A stretch of 64,000 nt of DNA, from NCBI GenBank assembly GCA_963814095.1, contig CAWFBT010000018.1:11246-75245 (forward strand), in the 5' to 3' direction. Both the position numbers and the translations under genes were made by a program. Positions 16,752 to 24,834 of the stretch are shown in pieces. Source of the stretch: JACVRW01 sp963814095. Lineage in GTDB: Bacteria; Actinomycetota; Thermoleophilia; Solirubrobacterales; Thermoleophilaceae. The notes beneath the pieces were generated by a model that saw only the letters and a list, made by a program, of their open reading frames with translations, made no database searches and was not told where the DNA came from. Numbering within the stretch: position 1 is the stretch's first letter; each line of letters begins with the position of its first letter.

Positions 16752-18178
16752 CGTTCTGACCCTAGCCCTGCCTCGGTAAGGCCTTGGTCAGCTGCGGGTA
16801 AGGAGCTGTGCGCCGGCAGCACGATCTCCGCGCGCGCGCCGCCCTCCGGGCGGTTGGCGAGCGAGGCCTCCCCGTCCCAGCGCTTCGCGAGCGCCTCGAC
16901 CACGTTGAGGCCGAGTCCGGTGCCGTCCTGGCCGCCGCTGGCGGAGCCGCGGTAGAAGCGCTCGAAGACCCGCTCGCCCTCGTCCGCATCGATGCCCGGC
17001 CCCTCGTCCTCGACGCCGATGCGGACGCGCCGGCCGTCGCTGCGCCAGCCGAGCGTCACGCGCCCGCCCGCGGGCGAGTAGCGCAGCGCGTTCTCGATCA
17101 GGTTGTCGAGCATCGCTGCGACGTCCTCGGGGGAGGCGCACACCTCCGTCGGCTGGCCCTCGTCGACGATCAGCTCGTGACCGCTCCGGCGCGCCGGGCG
17201 GCGCCAGCGCTCGAAGGCTCCGCCGGCCGCATCGCCGACGTCGACCGCCTGCGGCTCCGGGCGCTCGCGCTCGCCCGCCAGCGTGAGCAGCTCGGCGAGC
17301 AGGCGGGCGAGCCGCTCGGTCTCGTGCTCGGCGGCGGCGAGCTCGTCTCGTACCTCCGGGTCGTCTGATTTCGCCGCCGCGGCCTCGAGACGAAGCCGCA
17401 GGCCGGTCAGCGGTGTGCGCAGCTGGTGTGACGCGTTCGCGACGAACTCGCGCTGCGAGCGCAGCGAGCGGCCGAGGCGGGTGGTCATGTCGTTGAAGGC
17501 GGTCGCTACCTCCTGCTGCTCCGTCGAGCCCTCGACCTGCGCGCGCGCGTCGAGGTCGCCCCTCGCCACCCGCCGCGCGCTCGCGGCGAGCCCGCGCAGC
17601 GGCTTGGCGAGCGAGCCCGCGAGCAGCCACGCCACCGCCAGCCCGAGCAGCAGCGCGACGATCCCCACGCCGATCAGCGCGATGATGTCGTTCCGCACCT
17701 CGCGGTCGACGGCGTCGACGCCCTGGGTCACCCGCACGGCGCCCTCCGGCCGGCCGTTCTCGATGATCGGCGCGGCGGTGAAGAGCAGGTCCTCACCGAG
17801 CTCGTTGCTGTGGCGCTCGCCCTGGGAGGCCTCGCCGCCCAGAGCGCGGACGATCTCGGGGCGGCTCGCGTAGTCGGCGCCGCCGCCGCGCGCGCCGGGA
17901 TTCGCCGAGTCGGCGAGCAGCGCCCCGTCCTCGTCGACCACGATCACGCGCCCCCCGAGGTCCTGCTCGGAGCTCTCGACGAGCGCGCGCAGCTGCGCCT
18001 CGTCGTCGAGCCTTCCGGACGCTCCCGCCGCCAGCAGCTGCGTCTGGCCCTGGGCCTCGCTCTTGATCTCGGCGTCGACGCGCTTCGACAGGTTCAGCGC
18101 CAGCGGCACCTCGAGCGCCACGATCACGAGCACGAGCACGTACGCGAAGGCCAGCAGCAGCCGGGCGCGCAGGCTCAT
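16748..18178 (-). CDS. Sensor histidine kinase
   Basis: The 476-residue protein has a membrane helix at about 7-28, an extracytoplasmic sensor region (about 30-162), a second membrane helix (about 165-188) and a HAMP domain (about 189-240). The HisKA motif NASHQLRTPLTGL places the phospho-acceptor at H251. The ATPase domain has MLDNLIENALRYSP (N box), EDEGPGID (G1) and GQDGTGLGL (G2). The sensor region holds a VIVVDEDGALLADS segment like PAS/Cache folds. It overlaps the response regulator gene by 4 bases. Confidence 0.92.
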   Translation of the reverse strand: MSLRARLLLAFAYVLVLVIVALEVPLALNLSKRVDAEIKSEAQGQTQLLAAGASGRLDDEAQLRALVESSEQDLGGRVIVVDEDGALLADSANPGARGGGADYASRPEIVRALGGEASQGERHSNELGEDLLFTAAPIIENGRPEGAVRVTQGVDAVDREVRNDIIALIGVGIVALLLGLAVAWLLAGSLAKPLRGLAASARRVARGDLDARAQVEGSTEQQEVATAFNDMTTRLGRSLRSQREFVANASHQLRTPLTGLRLRLEAAAAKSDDPEVRDELAAAEHETERLARLLAELLTLAGERERPEPQAVDVGDAAGGAFERWRRPARRSGHELIVDEGQPTEVCASPEDVAAMLDNLIENALRYSPAGGRVTLGWRSDGRRVRIGVEDEGPGIDADEGERVFERFYRGSASGGQDGTGLGLNVVEALAKRWDGEASLANRPEGGARAEIVLPAHSSLPAADQGLTEAGLGSER

Positions 18179-18885
18179 AGCTCGTCCGGGCTTGCGAAGC
18201 GGAAGCCGACCCCGCGCACGGTGTGGATGTAGCGCGGGTGCGCGGAGTCGTCGCCGAGCTTGCGGCGCAGGCTCGACACGTGGACGTCGAGCGTCTTCGT
18301 CGAGCCGAACCAGTTGGTGTCCCAGACCTCGTCGATGAGGCGCTCGCGCGTGATCACGGTGCCGGCCTCGCTGAGCAGCAGCTGGAGCAGCTCGAACTCC
18401 CTGCGCGTGAGGTCGAGCTCGGTGCCGTTCAGGGTGGCGCTGCGCTTGCTCGGGTCGAGCGTGAGCTCGCCGACCTGCACCGCCTCCCGGGGTTCTGCCT
18501 TCTGCGCTGGCTCGTCGGCGCGCCTCAGCACCGCCCGGATGCGCGCTGCCACCTCACGGGCGCTGAACGGCTTGACGATGTAGTCGTCGGCGCCCAGCTC
18601 GAGGCCGACGATGCGGTCGGTCTCGTCGCCGCGCGCGGTGAGCATGATGATCGGGACCTTCGACCGCTCACGCAGCGTCCTGCAGACCTCGAACCCGGAG
18701 CCGTCCGGGAGCATCACGTCGAGCAGCACGAGGTCGGGGTTCATGCGCTCGGCGGTCTCGAGCGCCTCGCCGGCCGTTGCCGCGATCTCCGTGGCAAAGC
18801 CCTCGCGTTCGAGGGCCTCGCTCAGTGGTTTCGTGATCGATTCCTCGTCCTCGACCATGAGGACGGTGCGCCTGCCGGCGTGCAT
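18175..18885 (-). CDS. OmpR/PhoB-family response regulator
   Basis: The 236-residue product has an N-terminal receiver domain with acidic pocket E12/D13, phospho-acceptor D56 in LVLLDVMLPDG, MLTARGD and the conserved Lys in YIVKPFS. The C-terminal winged helix has RREFELLQLLLSEAG and RTLDVHVSSLRRKLG-type sequence (here TKTLDVHVSSLRRKLG) ending in VRGVGFRF. ATG 18885 was chosen because a TACCCT box lies 7 bases upstream on the minus strand. The open frame extends much further but only through the antisense of the neighbouring repeat gene. It likely controls the flanking acidic exported proteins. Confidence 0.92.
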   Translation of the reverse strand: MHAGRRTVLMVEDEESITKPLSEALEREGFATEIAATAGEALETAERMNPDLVLLDVMLPDGSGFEVCRTLRERSKVPIIMLTARGDETDRIVGLELGADDYIVKPFSAREVAARIRAVLRRADEPAQKAEPREAVQVGELTLDPSKRSATLNGTELDLTRREFELLQLLLSEAGTVITRERLIDEVWDTNWFGSTKTLDVHVSSLRRKLGDDSAHPRYIHTVRGVGFRFASPDEL

Positions 18886-18892
18886 CCCGTCA

Positions 18893-18898
18893 AGGGTA
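18893..18898 (-). promoter_or_regulatory. Leaderless-type -10 box (TACCCT)
   Basis: TACCCT on the minus strand ends 7 bases before the response regulator ATG, within the 76-base gap after the upstream acidic-protein gene. It implies a separate promoter for the regulator-kinase-protein B unit. Confidence 0.45.
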
Positions 18899-18961
18899 GG
18901 CACCGAGCGGGCGCCAGACTCGCGGTCCGGCGCCCGCTTTGCGGTCCCTGCCCGTCGCGGG

Positions 18962-19660
18962 TCAGTCGTCGTCGCCGCCACCATGGCCGGAGCTGTCGCC
19001 GCCGCCGTGGCCGGACGAGTCGTCGTCGAAGTCGTCGCCGCCGCTGCCGTGACCGCTCGAGTCGTCGTCGAAGTCGTCGCCGCCGCTGTGGCCGGAGCCG
19101 CTGTGGTCGTCGCCGAAGTCGTCGCCACCGCTGCCGGGGCCGCTGTTGTCGTCGTCGAAGCCGCCACCGCCGGGGCCGGAGTTGCTGCCGCCGCCGTGGT
19201 CGTCGATGCGACCGCCGCCGACGCCGGTGCAGCGCGGGTCGTTCGCATGCTCGGCCTCGTCGCAGGGGCCGGAGATGTCGACGCCGTTTGCGGGGGCCTG
19301 CGGCTGTGCCGGGGCCGGCTGCTGCGGGACGTTCACGCCCGCGCAGCGCGGGTCGTTTGCGTGCTCGGCCTCGTCGCACGGGCCGGAGATGTCGCCGGGG
19401 CCGTCGTCGTCAACGCGGTTGTCGTCGCGGCCACGATCATCACGCCCGCGCTGGCGGTCTCCGCCGCGGTCGTCGTCTCCGACGCGGTCCTCGGTCGTCT
19501 CGGTTGTGGTGGTCCGGTCCTCGGTGGTGGTACCGGCGGTTGTGGTGCCGGCCGGGGCAGCCGGGTCCTGTCCGACCTGGGCCACAACGACGGCGGCCAG
19601 GATGCCGAACAGGGCGACTGCAAGTGTGAGTGTGAGTGCTCTGCGCATGTTTTGGAGCAT
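18962..19660 (-). CDS. Ser/Gly/Asp/His-rich exported repeat protein (A)
   Basis: The 232-residue protein has a signal peptide (about 6-28). A Thr/Asp/Arg-rich segment is followed by two copies of DISGPCDEAEHANDPRC (about residues 91-107 and 128-144), each with two Cys. The tail is a run of GGDDF(D/G)DD and SGHGSGG units. A second in-frame ATG at 19648 is also possible. It lies upstream of the two-component genes, and its acidic tail matches that of protein B at the other end of the cluster. I know no assigned function. Metal binding is plausible from the Asp/His content. Confidence 0.72.
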   Translation of the reverse strand: MLQNMRRALTLTLAVALFGILAAVVVAQVGQDPAAPAGTTTAGTTTEDRTTTTETTEDRVGDDDRGGDRQRGRDDRGRDDNRVDDDGPGDISGPCDEAEHANDPRCAGVNVPQQPAPAQPQAPANGVDISGPCDEAEHANDPRCTGVGGGRIDDHGGGSNSGPGGGGFDDDNSGPGSGGDDFGDDHSGSGHSGGDDFDDDSSGHGSGGDDFDDDSSGHGGGDSSGHGGGDDD

Positions 19661-19733
19661 GCGCTCCGACCCGTCAGCGGATGGCCAGCGCGGGGTCAGG
19701 GTCGGGTTAGGGCTTGGTAACGCTGCCGCGGGT

Positions 19734-19739
19734 TACAGT
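19734..19739 (+). promoter_or_regulatory. Leaderless-type -10 box (TACAGT)
   Basis: TACAGT ends 6 bases before the ATG at 19746; no ribosome-binding site is present. Confidence 0.45.
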
Positions 19740-19745
19740 GCCGTC

Positions 19746-20156
19746 ATGTTCCCGGCGCGCCCGCAGCCGGTCCCGGATCCCGCCGGCCCTCCGGTCGGCT
19801 CGGCTGACGAGGCGGCCGGCATCTCGGGGAGCGTTGGCACCGCGTCGAGCGCGGGGGTGGTCGGGAGCGCGGGCACGCTCGCGAGTGCCGGGGTGGTGGG
19901 GAGTGCCGGCACGGTGGCGAGCTCTGGTGTGGTCGGCAGCGCGGGGACGGTCGGGAGCACCGGCGTGATCGGCAGCGCCGGGGTCGTGATCAGCGCCGGC
20001 ATCGTCGGGAGCGCGGCGATCGTCGCCGGAGTCGGGAACATCGGCTGCGCCGCGTGCGTGGCGTGCGTCGGCTGTATCGACTGCGTCGGCTGCGTGGGGT
20101 GCGTCGGCTGTGTCGGGTTGCGCGGCGCGGTCGGCGCGGTGGGCGTCAGCGCGTGA
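19746..20156 (+). CDS. Repeat protein with Gly/Ser/Val array and GCxxCxxC cysteine cluster
   Basis: The 136-residue protein has a short Pro-rich start. From about residue 30 to 100 it has an array of 6-8-residue units of the type SAGVVGSAGT, probably a beta-solenoid or Gly-zipper. A Cys-rich stretch follows (IGCAACVACVGCIDC then VGCVGCVGCVG), and the end is LRGAVGAVGV. Nine Cys in about 27 residues at 3-residue spacing would suit metal or cluster binding. Proteins with this architecture occur in actinobacteria as far as I recall, without known function. Its stop is 1 base from that of the convergent epimerase gene. Confidence 0.65.
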   Translation: MFPARPQPVPDPAGPPVGSADEAAGISGSVGTASSAGVVGSAGTLASAGVVGSAGTVASSGVVGSAGTVGSTGVIGSAGVVISAGIVGSAAIVAGVGNIGCAACVACVGCIDCVGCVGCVGCVGLRGAVGAVGVSA

Positions 20157-20157
20157 G

Positions 20158-21084
20158 CTAGCGCAGCGAGGCGAGCGTCTTCTCGAGACCCTCGTCCAGG
20201 TCGACCTTCGCCTCCCAACCGAGCTCTTCACGCGCGCGCGAGGGATCGAGGGCGATGTGCTGGACCTCGCCGGGGCGGTCGGGAGCGTGCTCGGGCGCGA
20301 AGCCGTTGTCGGAGTGGCGGGCGAGCGCCTCGACGATGTCGACGACGCTCGTCTGGACGCCGCGGCCGATGTTGATGGCGCCGGTCGTCTCGGCGCCGGC
20401 CGCGCGCAGGTTGGCGTCGACGACGTCGCCGACGAAGACGTAGTCGCGCGTCTGCTTGCCGTCTCCGAAGATCTTCGGCGTGCCGCCCTCGAGCAGCTTG
20501 CCGCAGAAGATGGCGATCACGCCGGCCTCGCCGAGCGGGTCCTGGCGCGGGCCGTAGACGTTGCCGTAGCGGAGCGAGACGGTTGAGAGGCCGTGCAGGC
20601 GGGTGAAGATCTCGCAGTACTGCTCGGCGCAGAACTTCGACAGGCCGTAGGGGGCCTCGGGCGCGACCGGGTGGGATTCCGGTGCCGGGATCTGGCGGCC
20701 CTCGCCGTAGATGGCGCCGCCGGTCGAGGTGTTGACGACCCGCTTGACGCCATGCGCTTGGGCGGCCGCCAGGACATTGACGGTGCCCTCGACGTTGGTG
20801 CGCGCGTCGAAGGCCGGGTCGGCCACCGACTTGCGCACGTCGATCTGGGCGGCGAGGTGGAAGATCGCGTCGGGCCTCGCCTCGCCGATCGCCTGGGAGA
20901 TGGCCTCGGCGTCGCGGATGTCGACGTGCTGCAGTCGCGCCCCCTGCTCGACTGCCTGCTTCAGGTTGCCTTCCTTGCCGGTCGAGAGGTCGTCGATGAC
21001 GGTGACCGTGTCGCCGCGGGCGAGCAGGCCGTCGACGAGGTTCGAGCCGATGAAGCCGGCGCCGCCTGTCACTAGGGAGTTCAT
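20158..21084 (-). CDS. NAD-dependent UDP-sugar epimerase (GalE-like)
   Basis: The 308-residue short-chain dehydrogenase/reductase starts at ATG 21084, directly before VTGGAGFIGSNL (NAD-binding Gly motif, residues about 5-16). It keeps the catalytic TSTGG and YGLSK (Tyr-x-x-x-Lys). It also has the substrate-region segments SLRYGNVYGPRQDP and DGKQTRDYVFVGDV. These are typical of UDP-glucose/UDP-GlcNAc 4-epimerases of the actinobacterial WcaG type that supply cell-surface polysaccharides. Which sugar cannot be told. A much longer open frame upstream overlaps the divergent tmk promoter and is not needed. Confidence 0.88.
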   Translation of the reverse strand: MNSLVTGGAGFIGSNLVDGLLARGDTVTVIDDLSTGKEGNLKQAVEQGARLQHVDIRDAEAISQAIGEARPDAIFHLAAQIDVRKSVADPAFDARTNVEGTVNVLAAAQAHGVKRVVNTSTGGAIYGEGRQIPAPESHPVAPEAPYGLSKFCAEQYCEIFTRLHGLSTVSLRYGNVYGPRQDPLGEAGVIAIFCGKLLEGGTPKIFGDGKQTRDYVFVGDVVDANLRAAGAETTGAINIGRGVQTSVVDIVEALARHSDNGFAPEHAPDRPGEVQHIALDPSRAREELGWEAKVDLDEGLEKTLASLR

Positions 21085-21114
21085 GCGGCGGCGGACTCTA
21101 GCTTGATGCGGTGC

Positions 21115-21120
21115 TACGTT
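21115..21120 (+). promoter_or_regulatory. Possible -10 box for tmk (TACGTT)
   Basis: TACGTT ends 10 bases before the tmk ATG at 21131. It lies in the 46-base divergent gap with the epimerase gene. Confidence 0.35.
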
Positions 21121-21130
21121 CGCCCCTCTC

Positions 21131-21742
21131 ATGCGAGGCCTGTTCGTCACCTTCGAGGGCATCGACCGGTCGGGCAAGACGACCCAGGCGCGGCTGCTGT
21201 GCGAGGCGCTCGGCGAGGACGCCCTCGGCGTCCGCGAGCCGGGCGGGACCGCCGCCGGCGAGCGCGTGCGGGCGATCTTGAAGGACCCGTCGTTGCCCTT
21301 GTCGCCGGAGGGCGAGGCGCTGCTGTTCGCGGCCGCGCGCGCGGAGCTCGTAACGGACGTGATCCTGCCGTCGCTGGCAGTTGGCCGCGTGGTCGTGTCG
21401 GACCGGTTTCTCGATTCCTCTTTGGCCTACCAGGGGGGCGCGCGCGGGCTGGGAATCGACGACGTCGAGCGGGTCAACCGCTTTGCGACGCGCGGCCTGC
21501 GCCCCGATCTCACCTTTCTCTTGGACCTGCCCGTCTCCGAGGCTTTGTTGCGGCGAGGGGAGAGCGACCGCTTCGAGGACGAGGGGTCGGAGCTGCAGGA
21601 GGCGGTGGTGACCGCGTACGAGCACCTGATCGAGGCCGACCCGGAGCGCTGGCGACGGGTCGACGCGACCCGCTCTCCCGACGAGGTGCACGCCGAGGTG
21701 CTCGCGCTGGTCGAGGAGGCGCGGGCCGGGGCGTCGGCGTGA
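21131..21742 (+). CDS. tmk: Thymidylate kinase
   Basis: The 203-residue enzyme phosphorylates dTMP to dTDP. It has the P-loop variant FEGIDRSGKTTQARLL near residue 7, the REPGGT motif near 35, and DRFLDSSLAYQGGARG near 91-106, the thymidylate-kinase signature. The LLRRGESDRFE lid segment is near 136. The length is normal. The stop overlaps the GTG of holB by 4 bases, the common tmk-holB pairing, so dTTP synthesis and clamp-loader expression are coupled. Confidence 0.95.
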   Translation: MRGLFVTFEGIDRSGKTTQARLLCEALGEDALGVREPGGTAAGERVRAILKDPSLPLSPEGEALLFAAARAELVTDVILPSLAVGRVVVSDRFLDSSLAYQGGARGLGIDDVERVNRFATRGLRPDLTFLLDLPVSEALLRRGESDRFEDEGSELQEAVVTAYEHLIEADPERWRRVDATRSPDEVHAEVLALVEEARAGASA

Positions 21743-22881
21743 GCGCCGCTGCGGCCGGCTCTGGCTCGCCGCTGGCCGGGACGGAGGACCACCCGCAGGC
21801 GCGCATCGTGTTGTCGAATGCGTTGGCGGGGTCGCCCTCGCACGCGTATCTGTTCCACGGGCCCGCGGGCGTCGGCAAGCGGACTGTCGCGCGGGCGTTC
21901 GCGGCTGAGCTGCTCGCGTTTGGTGCCACGGATCCCGATGACGTGCGGCTGCGCGTCGCCCACGGAACGCATCCGGATCTGACCTGGGTGCGCCCGAGCG
22001 GCGCGCACGTGATGCGAGTCGATGACGTGGACCAGGCCGTCGTCATGGCGGCGACGCGGACGCCCTTCGAGGCGTCGCGGCGGGTGTTCGTGCTCGAGCG
22101 CGTCGACACCATGAACGACGAGGTGGCGAACCGGCTCTTGAAGACCTTGGAGGAGCCCGCGGCCTTCGTTCACCTGGTGCTGCTGACGGACGCGCTCGGC
22201 CGCGTGATCGAGACCGTCGTGTCGCGCTGCCAGCTGGTGCGCTTCGAGCCGCTGTCCGGCTCGCGCATCGCTTCGCAGCTGGAGGCCGAGGGCGTCCCTG
22301 CTGAGCGGGCGCGTGCCTGTGCCCGGCTCGCACTCGGCAATGCAGCGCGAGCGCGCTATCTCGCCTCGCCCGAGGGCGAGGAGGTGCGCGGCGAGGTGGA
22401 GTCGTTCGTGGCGGCGGCGCTGGCGGGCGGCGCCGACGGCGGCGAGCCATGGCGGCCCTTGCTGCAGCGCGCCGAGTCGCGCCGCGAGGCGGAGGAGGAG
22501 CGGCTCGCGGTGGCCGCTGTCGAGCGGCTCGAGCTCGAGCCGAAGGGCCGCGAGCGCCGTGCGATCGAGCGCGAGCTCGAGGACGCGGCAAAGCGCGACG
22601 GCCGCCGAGCGCGAACCGAGTCGCTCGACCTGGCGCTGGCCCTGACCGAGCTGACCTTCCGCGATCTCGTCTGCGTGGCCGAGGGAGCGGACGAGGCGGT
22701 GCTCGCCGAGGACCGCACGCCGGCGCTCGCCGAGCGAGCCCGCTCGCGCGACCCGCGCAAGCTGCGCGAGGCGGCGGAGCGCTGCGAGGACCTGCGCCAG
22801 GCGCTCGAGTTGAACGTCACCGAGGACCTGGCGCTGTCGGCGCTCGGCTTCAGGCTGACGCGCCTGGTCGGCTCGGCCTGA
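21739..22881 (+). CDS. holB: DNA polymerase III delta' subunit
   Basis: GTG at 21739 is in the GTGA overlap with tmk. The 380-residue clamp-loader subunit has the AAA+ Walker A-like HGPAGVGKRTVARAFA (about 35-50) and the sensor region NRLLKTLEEPAAFVHLVLLTD. It also has ETVVSRCQLVRFEPL (the SRC motif, about 160-174). The C-terminal third is an Arg/Glu-rich helical collar domain. The zinc-binding Cys of many DnaX/HolB proteins are not seen. Pairing with tmk supports the call. Confidence 0.88.
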   Translation: MSAAAAGSGSPLAGTEDHPQARIVLSNALAGSPSHAYLFHGPAGVGKRTVARAFAAELLAFGATDPDDVRLRVAHGTHPDLTWVRPSGAHVMRVDDVDQAVVMAATRTPFEASRRVFVLERVDTMNDEVANRLLKTLEEPAAFVHLVLLTDALGRVIETVVSRCQLVRFEPLSGSRIASQLEAEGVPAERARACARLALGNAARARYLASPEGEEVRGEVESFVAAALAGGADGGEPWRPLLQRAESRREAEEERLAVAAVERLELEPKGRERRAIERELEDAAKRDGRRARTESLDLALALTELTFRDLVCVAEGADEAVLAEDRTPALAERARSRDPRKLREAAERCEDLRQALELNVTEDLALSALGFRLTRLVGSA

Positions 22882-22884
22882 CCT

Positions 22885-23535
22885 CTACAGCGTCGGCTTG
22901 GCGACCAGGTAGTAGAAGAGCACCGCGAACACCGCCGTGATGGCGCCCCACATGAGCGCCCAGCCGACGCGCTCCTGCGGCTTCATCTGCGGCCTCGCCA
23001 CCCCGAAGATCACACCCAGCTCGAACACGACGCACGCTCCGACGAAGATCCCGACGTGCCACAGGTCGGTCAGGGCCATGACGATGTACAGCGGCACCTG
23101 CGTGCCCGCGATCGACCCGCCGATCGACAGCAGGAGCACGAAGTACTCGTTGTAGGTGTCCCGGTAGATCGGCTGCCGCGGGTCGAGCGCCGCGGCGAAC
23201 CTGTTCGAGTGCTCCTCGGCCATGGCCTGAATATTCCCAGAGCGACCGGCTTCGGTCTCAATGACCCCCGCCGCGCGCGGATCGAAGATGACCCGGCCCG
23301 GCCCGATGTCCCGCGCGACCCGGATTACCTGTCCGCTCGCATCGAGGAACACGACGTCGAGCCGGAAGAGCATCCCGAAGGTGTGGACCGACCGGCAGCC
23401 CGGGATCAGGAGCCCGGCTTCCGGAGGCGCGCGCCGTCTGAGCGCGAGCCCGAGCAGCCGAGCCCGCCTCGCGCGCGCGACGAGAAGGTCCGGTCCGTCG
23501 GCGACCGGTGTTCGCTCGAGTCCTCGCAATGTCAT
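22885..23535 (-). CDS. DUF192 domain fused to a three-helix membrane domain
   Basis: Residues 1-97 are a complete DUF192 domain with the signature PGCRSVHTFGMLFRLDVVFLD and the end VIETEAG. Without a stop the frame continues through an Ile/Gln-Ala linker to about 112 residues containing membrane helices (about 130-215), with YNEYFVLLLSIGGSIAG and WALMWGAITAVFAVLFYYL. An internal ATG at 23223 could start a separate 112-residue protein, but it has no good ribosome site. DUF192 proteins are usually short and often exported or membrane-tethered. The last codon is 3 bases from the holB stop. Confidence 0.7.
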   Translation of the reverse strand: MTLRGLERTPVADGPDLLVARARRARLLGLALRRRAPPEAGLLIPGCRSVHTFGMLFRLDVVFLDASGQVIRVARDIGPGRVIFDPRAAGVIETEAGRSGNIQAMAEEHSNRFAAALDPRQPIYRDTYNEYFVLLLSIGGSIAGTQVPLYIVMALTDLWHVGIFVGACVVFELGVIFGVARPQMKPQERVGWALMWGAITAVFAVLFYYLVAKPTL

Positions 23536-23578
23536 GACCGGCTAAGTCGCCGGCGCTGATTTCTCGCCCCCTTGGGGG

Positions 23579-24673
23579 TTATCGCCTGGCGGCCGCGCTG
23601 AACGCGGCGAGCGCGGGCTCCGGGACGAACCGTCGGCCCGTCCACCGGACGAGACCGGAGTAGTCGAAGGCGTTGAAGGTCGAGTAGTCCGAGGCCCACG
23701 TGTACCAGTAGGCGCGCTCGAGCTTGAGGAGCTCGTGGTGGCGCGCGGCGAGGGCGTAGAGGCGAGCGAGCCTGTGCGCCATGCCGGTGGGGGTGGTGTC
23801 CCAGCCGGCGATCGGCGGCGACCCGAAGAGATGCCCGGTAGCCGGCCAGGTCGTCTCTGTTAGCCAGAGCGGCTTGTCGGCGTCGCCGGCGCGATCGAGG
23901 ACGGCTCGCACGCGCCGTAGTCCCCTGAGGGTGTTGCCAGGACTCGACGTGAAGAGGTTGATGGCGGCGACGTCGAACCGCGGCGGTTCTTTCGTTTTGT
24001 AGAGCCGCCGCAGATCGCGCCAGGACTCGTTGGCGAGAGCGCCGAGGACGACCTTGGCGCCGGGATCGGCGCGCTTGACGGCGTCGTAGGAGGCGTTGAG
24101 GAGCCGGCCGTAGCTGCGCGTCCAGCGGCCCGCCTTGCCGGTCCACCAGAAGTGCGGAAGGTTGGGCTCGTTCCAGATCTGCCAGTAGCGGAGAGGCCGC
24201 CGCGGCAGGTCGGGCCGCTCGTCCCAGAAGCTGCCGGCCGGCCCGTAGCGGCGGACGAGCTCCTCGACGAAGCGGGCGTAGTCGCCGATTCGGCGCGGCC
24301 GAGACGAGAACCCGGCGTAGAAATGGATGCGGGCCCAGAAGGGCGTGTAGATGATCACCGGCAGGAGCTCGATGCGGTGCCGCGCGGCGAGCTCGACGAG
24401 CCGGTCGGTGGGGGCGAAGTTGGTGGGCTCGTCCTGGCGCGGCTGGGCGTCCTCCCACGAGAAGGCGGTCCGGACGGTCTCGACCCCCGAGCGCCGCATG
24501 AGGGCGAACTGGGCTTCCTGAAGGGCGGCCGGGGCGGTCATCGCGGAGCGATCCCACATGACGCCGTAGAAGCCGTCCGGCGGAGTGGTGTCGTCGCGCG
24601 CGACAGCGGCCGGCGCCGCAATGACCGCCACCAGCAGGGCCAACCCGAGCGCCGCGACAGACCGAACCTCCAC
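23579..24673 (-). CDS. Exported clan GH-A glycosidase-like protein (GH39-like)
   Basis: The 364-residue protein starts with GTG and a signal peptide (about 5-25). The TIM-barrel pattern includes RTAFSWEDAQP, a Tyr-rich YTPFWAR strand, the acid/base motif IWNEPN (near residue 165) and the nucleophile-type strand LWLTETTWP (near 273). The aromatic YWYTWASDYS strand lies near 325. These fit family GH39 and related xylosidase-like or uncharacterised bacterial clan GH-A proteins. The substrate is unknown. A TAGGGT box 9 bases upstream suggests a leaderless start. Confidence 0.75.
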   Translation of the reverse strand: MEVRSVAALGLALLVAVIAAPAAVARDDTTPPDGFYGVMWDRSAMTAPAALQEAQFALMRRSGVETVRTAFSWEDAQPRQDEPTNFAPTDRLVELAARHRIELLPVIIYTPFWARIHFYAGFSSRPRRIGDYARFVEELVRRYGPAGSFWDERPDLPRRPLRYWQIWNEPNLPHFWWTGKAGRWTRSYGRLLNASYDAVKRADPGAKVVLGALANESWRDLRRLYKTKEPPRFDVAAINLFTSSPGNTLRGLRRVRAVLDRAGDADKPLWLTETTWPATGHLFGSPPIAGWDTTPTGMAHRLARLYALAARHHELLKLERAYWYTWASDYSTFNAFDYSGLVRWTGRRFVPEPALAAFSAAARR

Positions 24674-24682
24674 CTCGACCCG

Positions 24683-24688
24683 ACCCTA
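24683..24688 (-). promoter_or_regulatory. Leaderless-type -10 box (TAGGGT)
   Basis: TAGGGT on the minus strand ends 9 bases before the GTG start at 24673. Confidence 0.35.
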
Positions 24689-24744
24689 CCCCGACCTTCT
24701 TCGACGCGCTGCACCTTGGCGCAGGCCTGGCAATCAGCCCGGGC

Positions 24745-24750
24745 TACACT
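24745..24750 (+). promoter_or_regulatory. -10 box for tRNA-Thr(CGT)
   Basis: TACACT lies 10 bases before the first base of the mature tRNA. This fits a tRNA promoter with a very short leader; the -35 is not clear. Confidence 0.4.
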
Positions 24751-24760
24751 CGTCCGGCAC

Positions 24761-24834
24761 GCCGACGTAGCTCAGTTGGCCAGAGCACCGCTCTCGTAAA
24801 GCGGGGGTCGAGGGTTCGAATCCCTCCGTCGGCT
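24761..24834 (+). tRNA. tRNA-Thr (anticodon CGT)
   Basis: The 74 bases fold as a standard cloverleaf. The acceptor arm GCCGACG pairs with CGTCGGC. The anticodon stem CCGCT/AGCGG encloses the loop CTCGTAA (anticodon CGT, reads ACG), and the T arm contains GGGTTCGAATCCC. The discriminator base is T and the CCA is not encoded. Confidence 0.95.

Noticed and set aside
18175..19248. Response regulator with a 120-residue Thr/Ala-rich N-terminal extension
   Set aside because: The extension is the same-strand alternate frame of the acidic repeat protein gene; receiver homology and the TACCCT box support ATG 18885.
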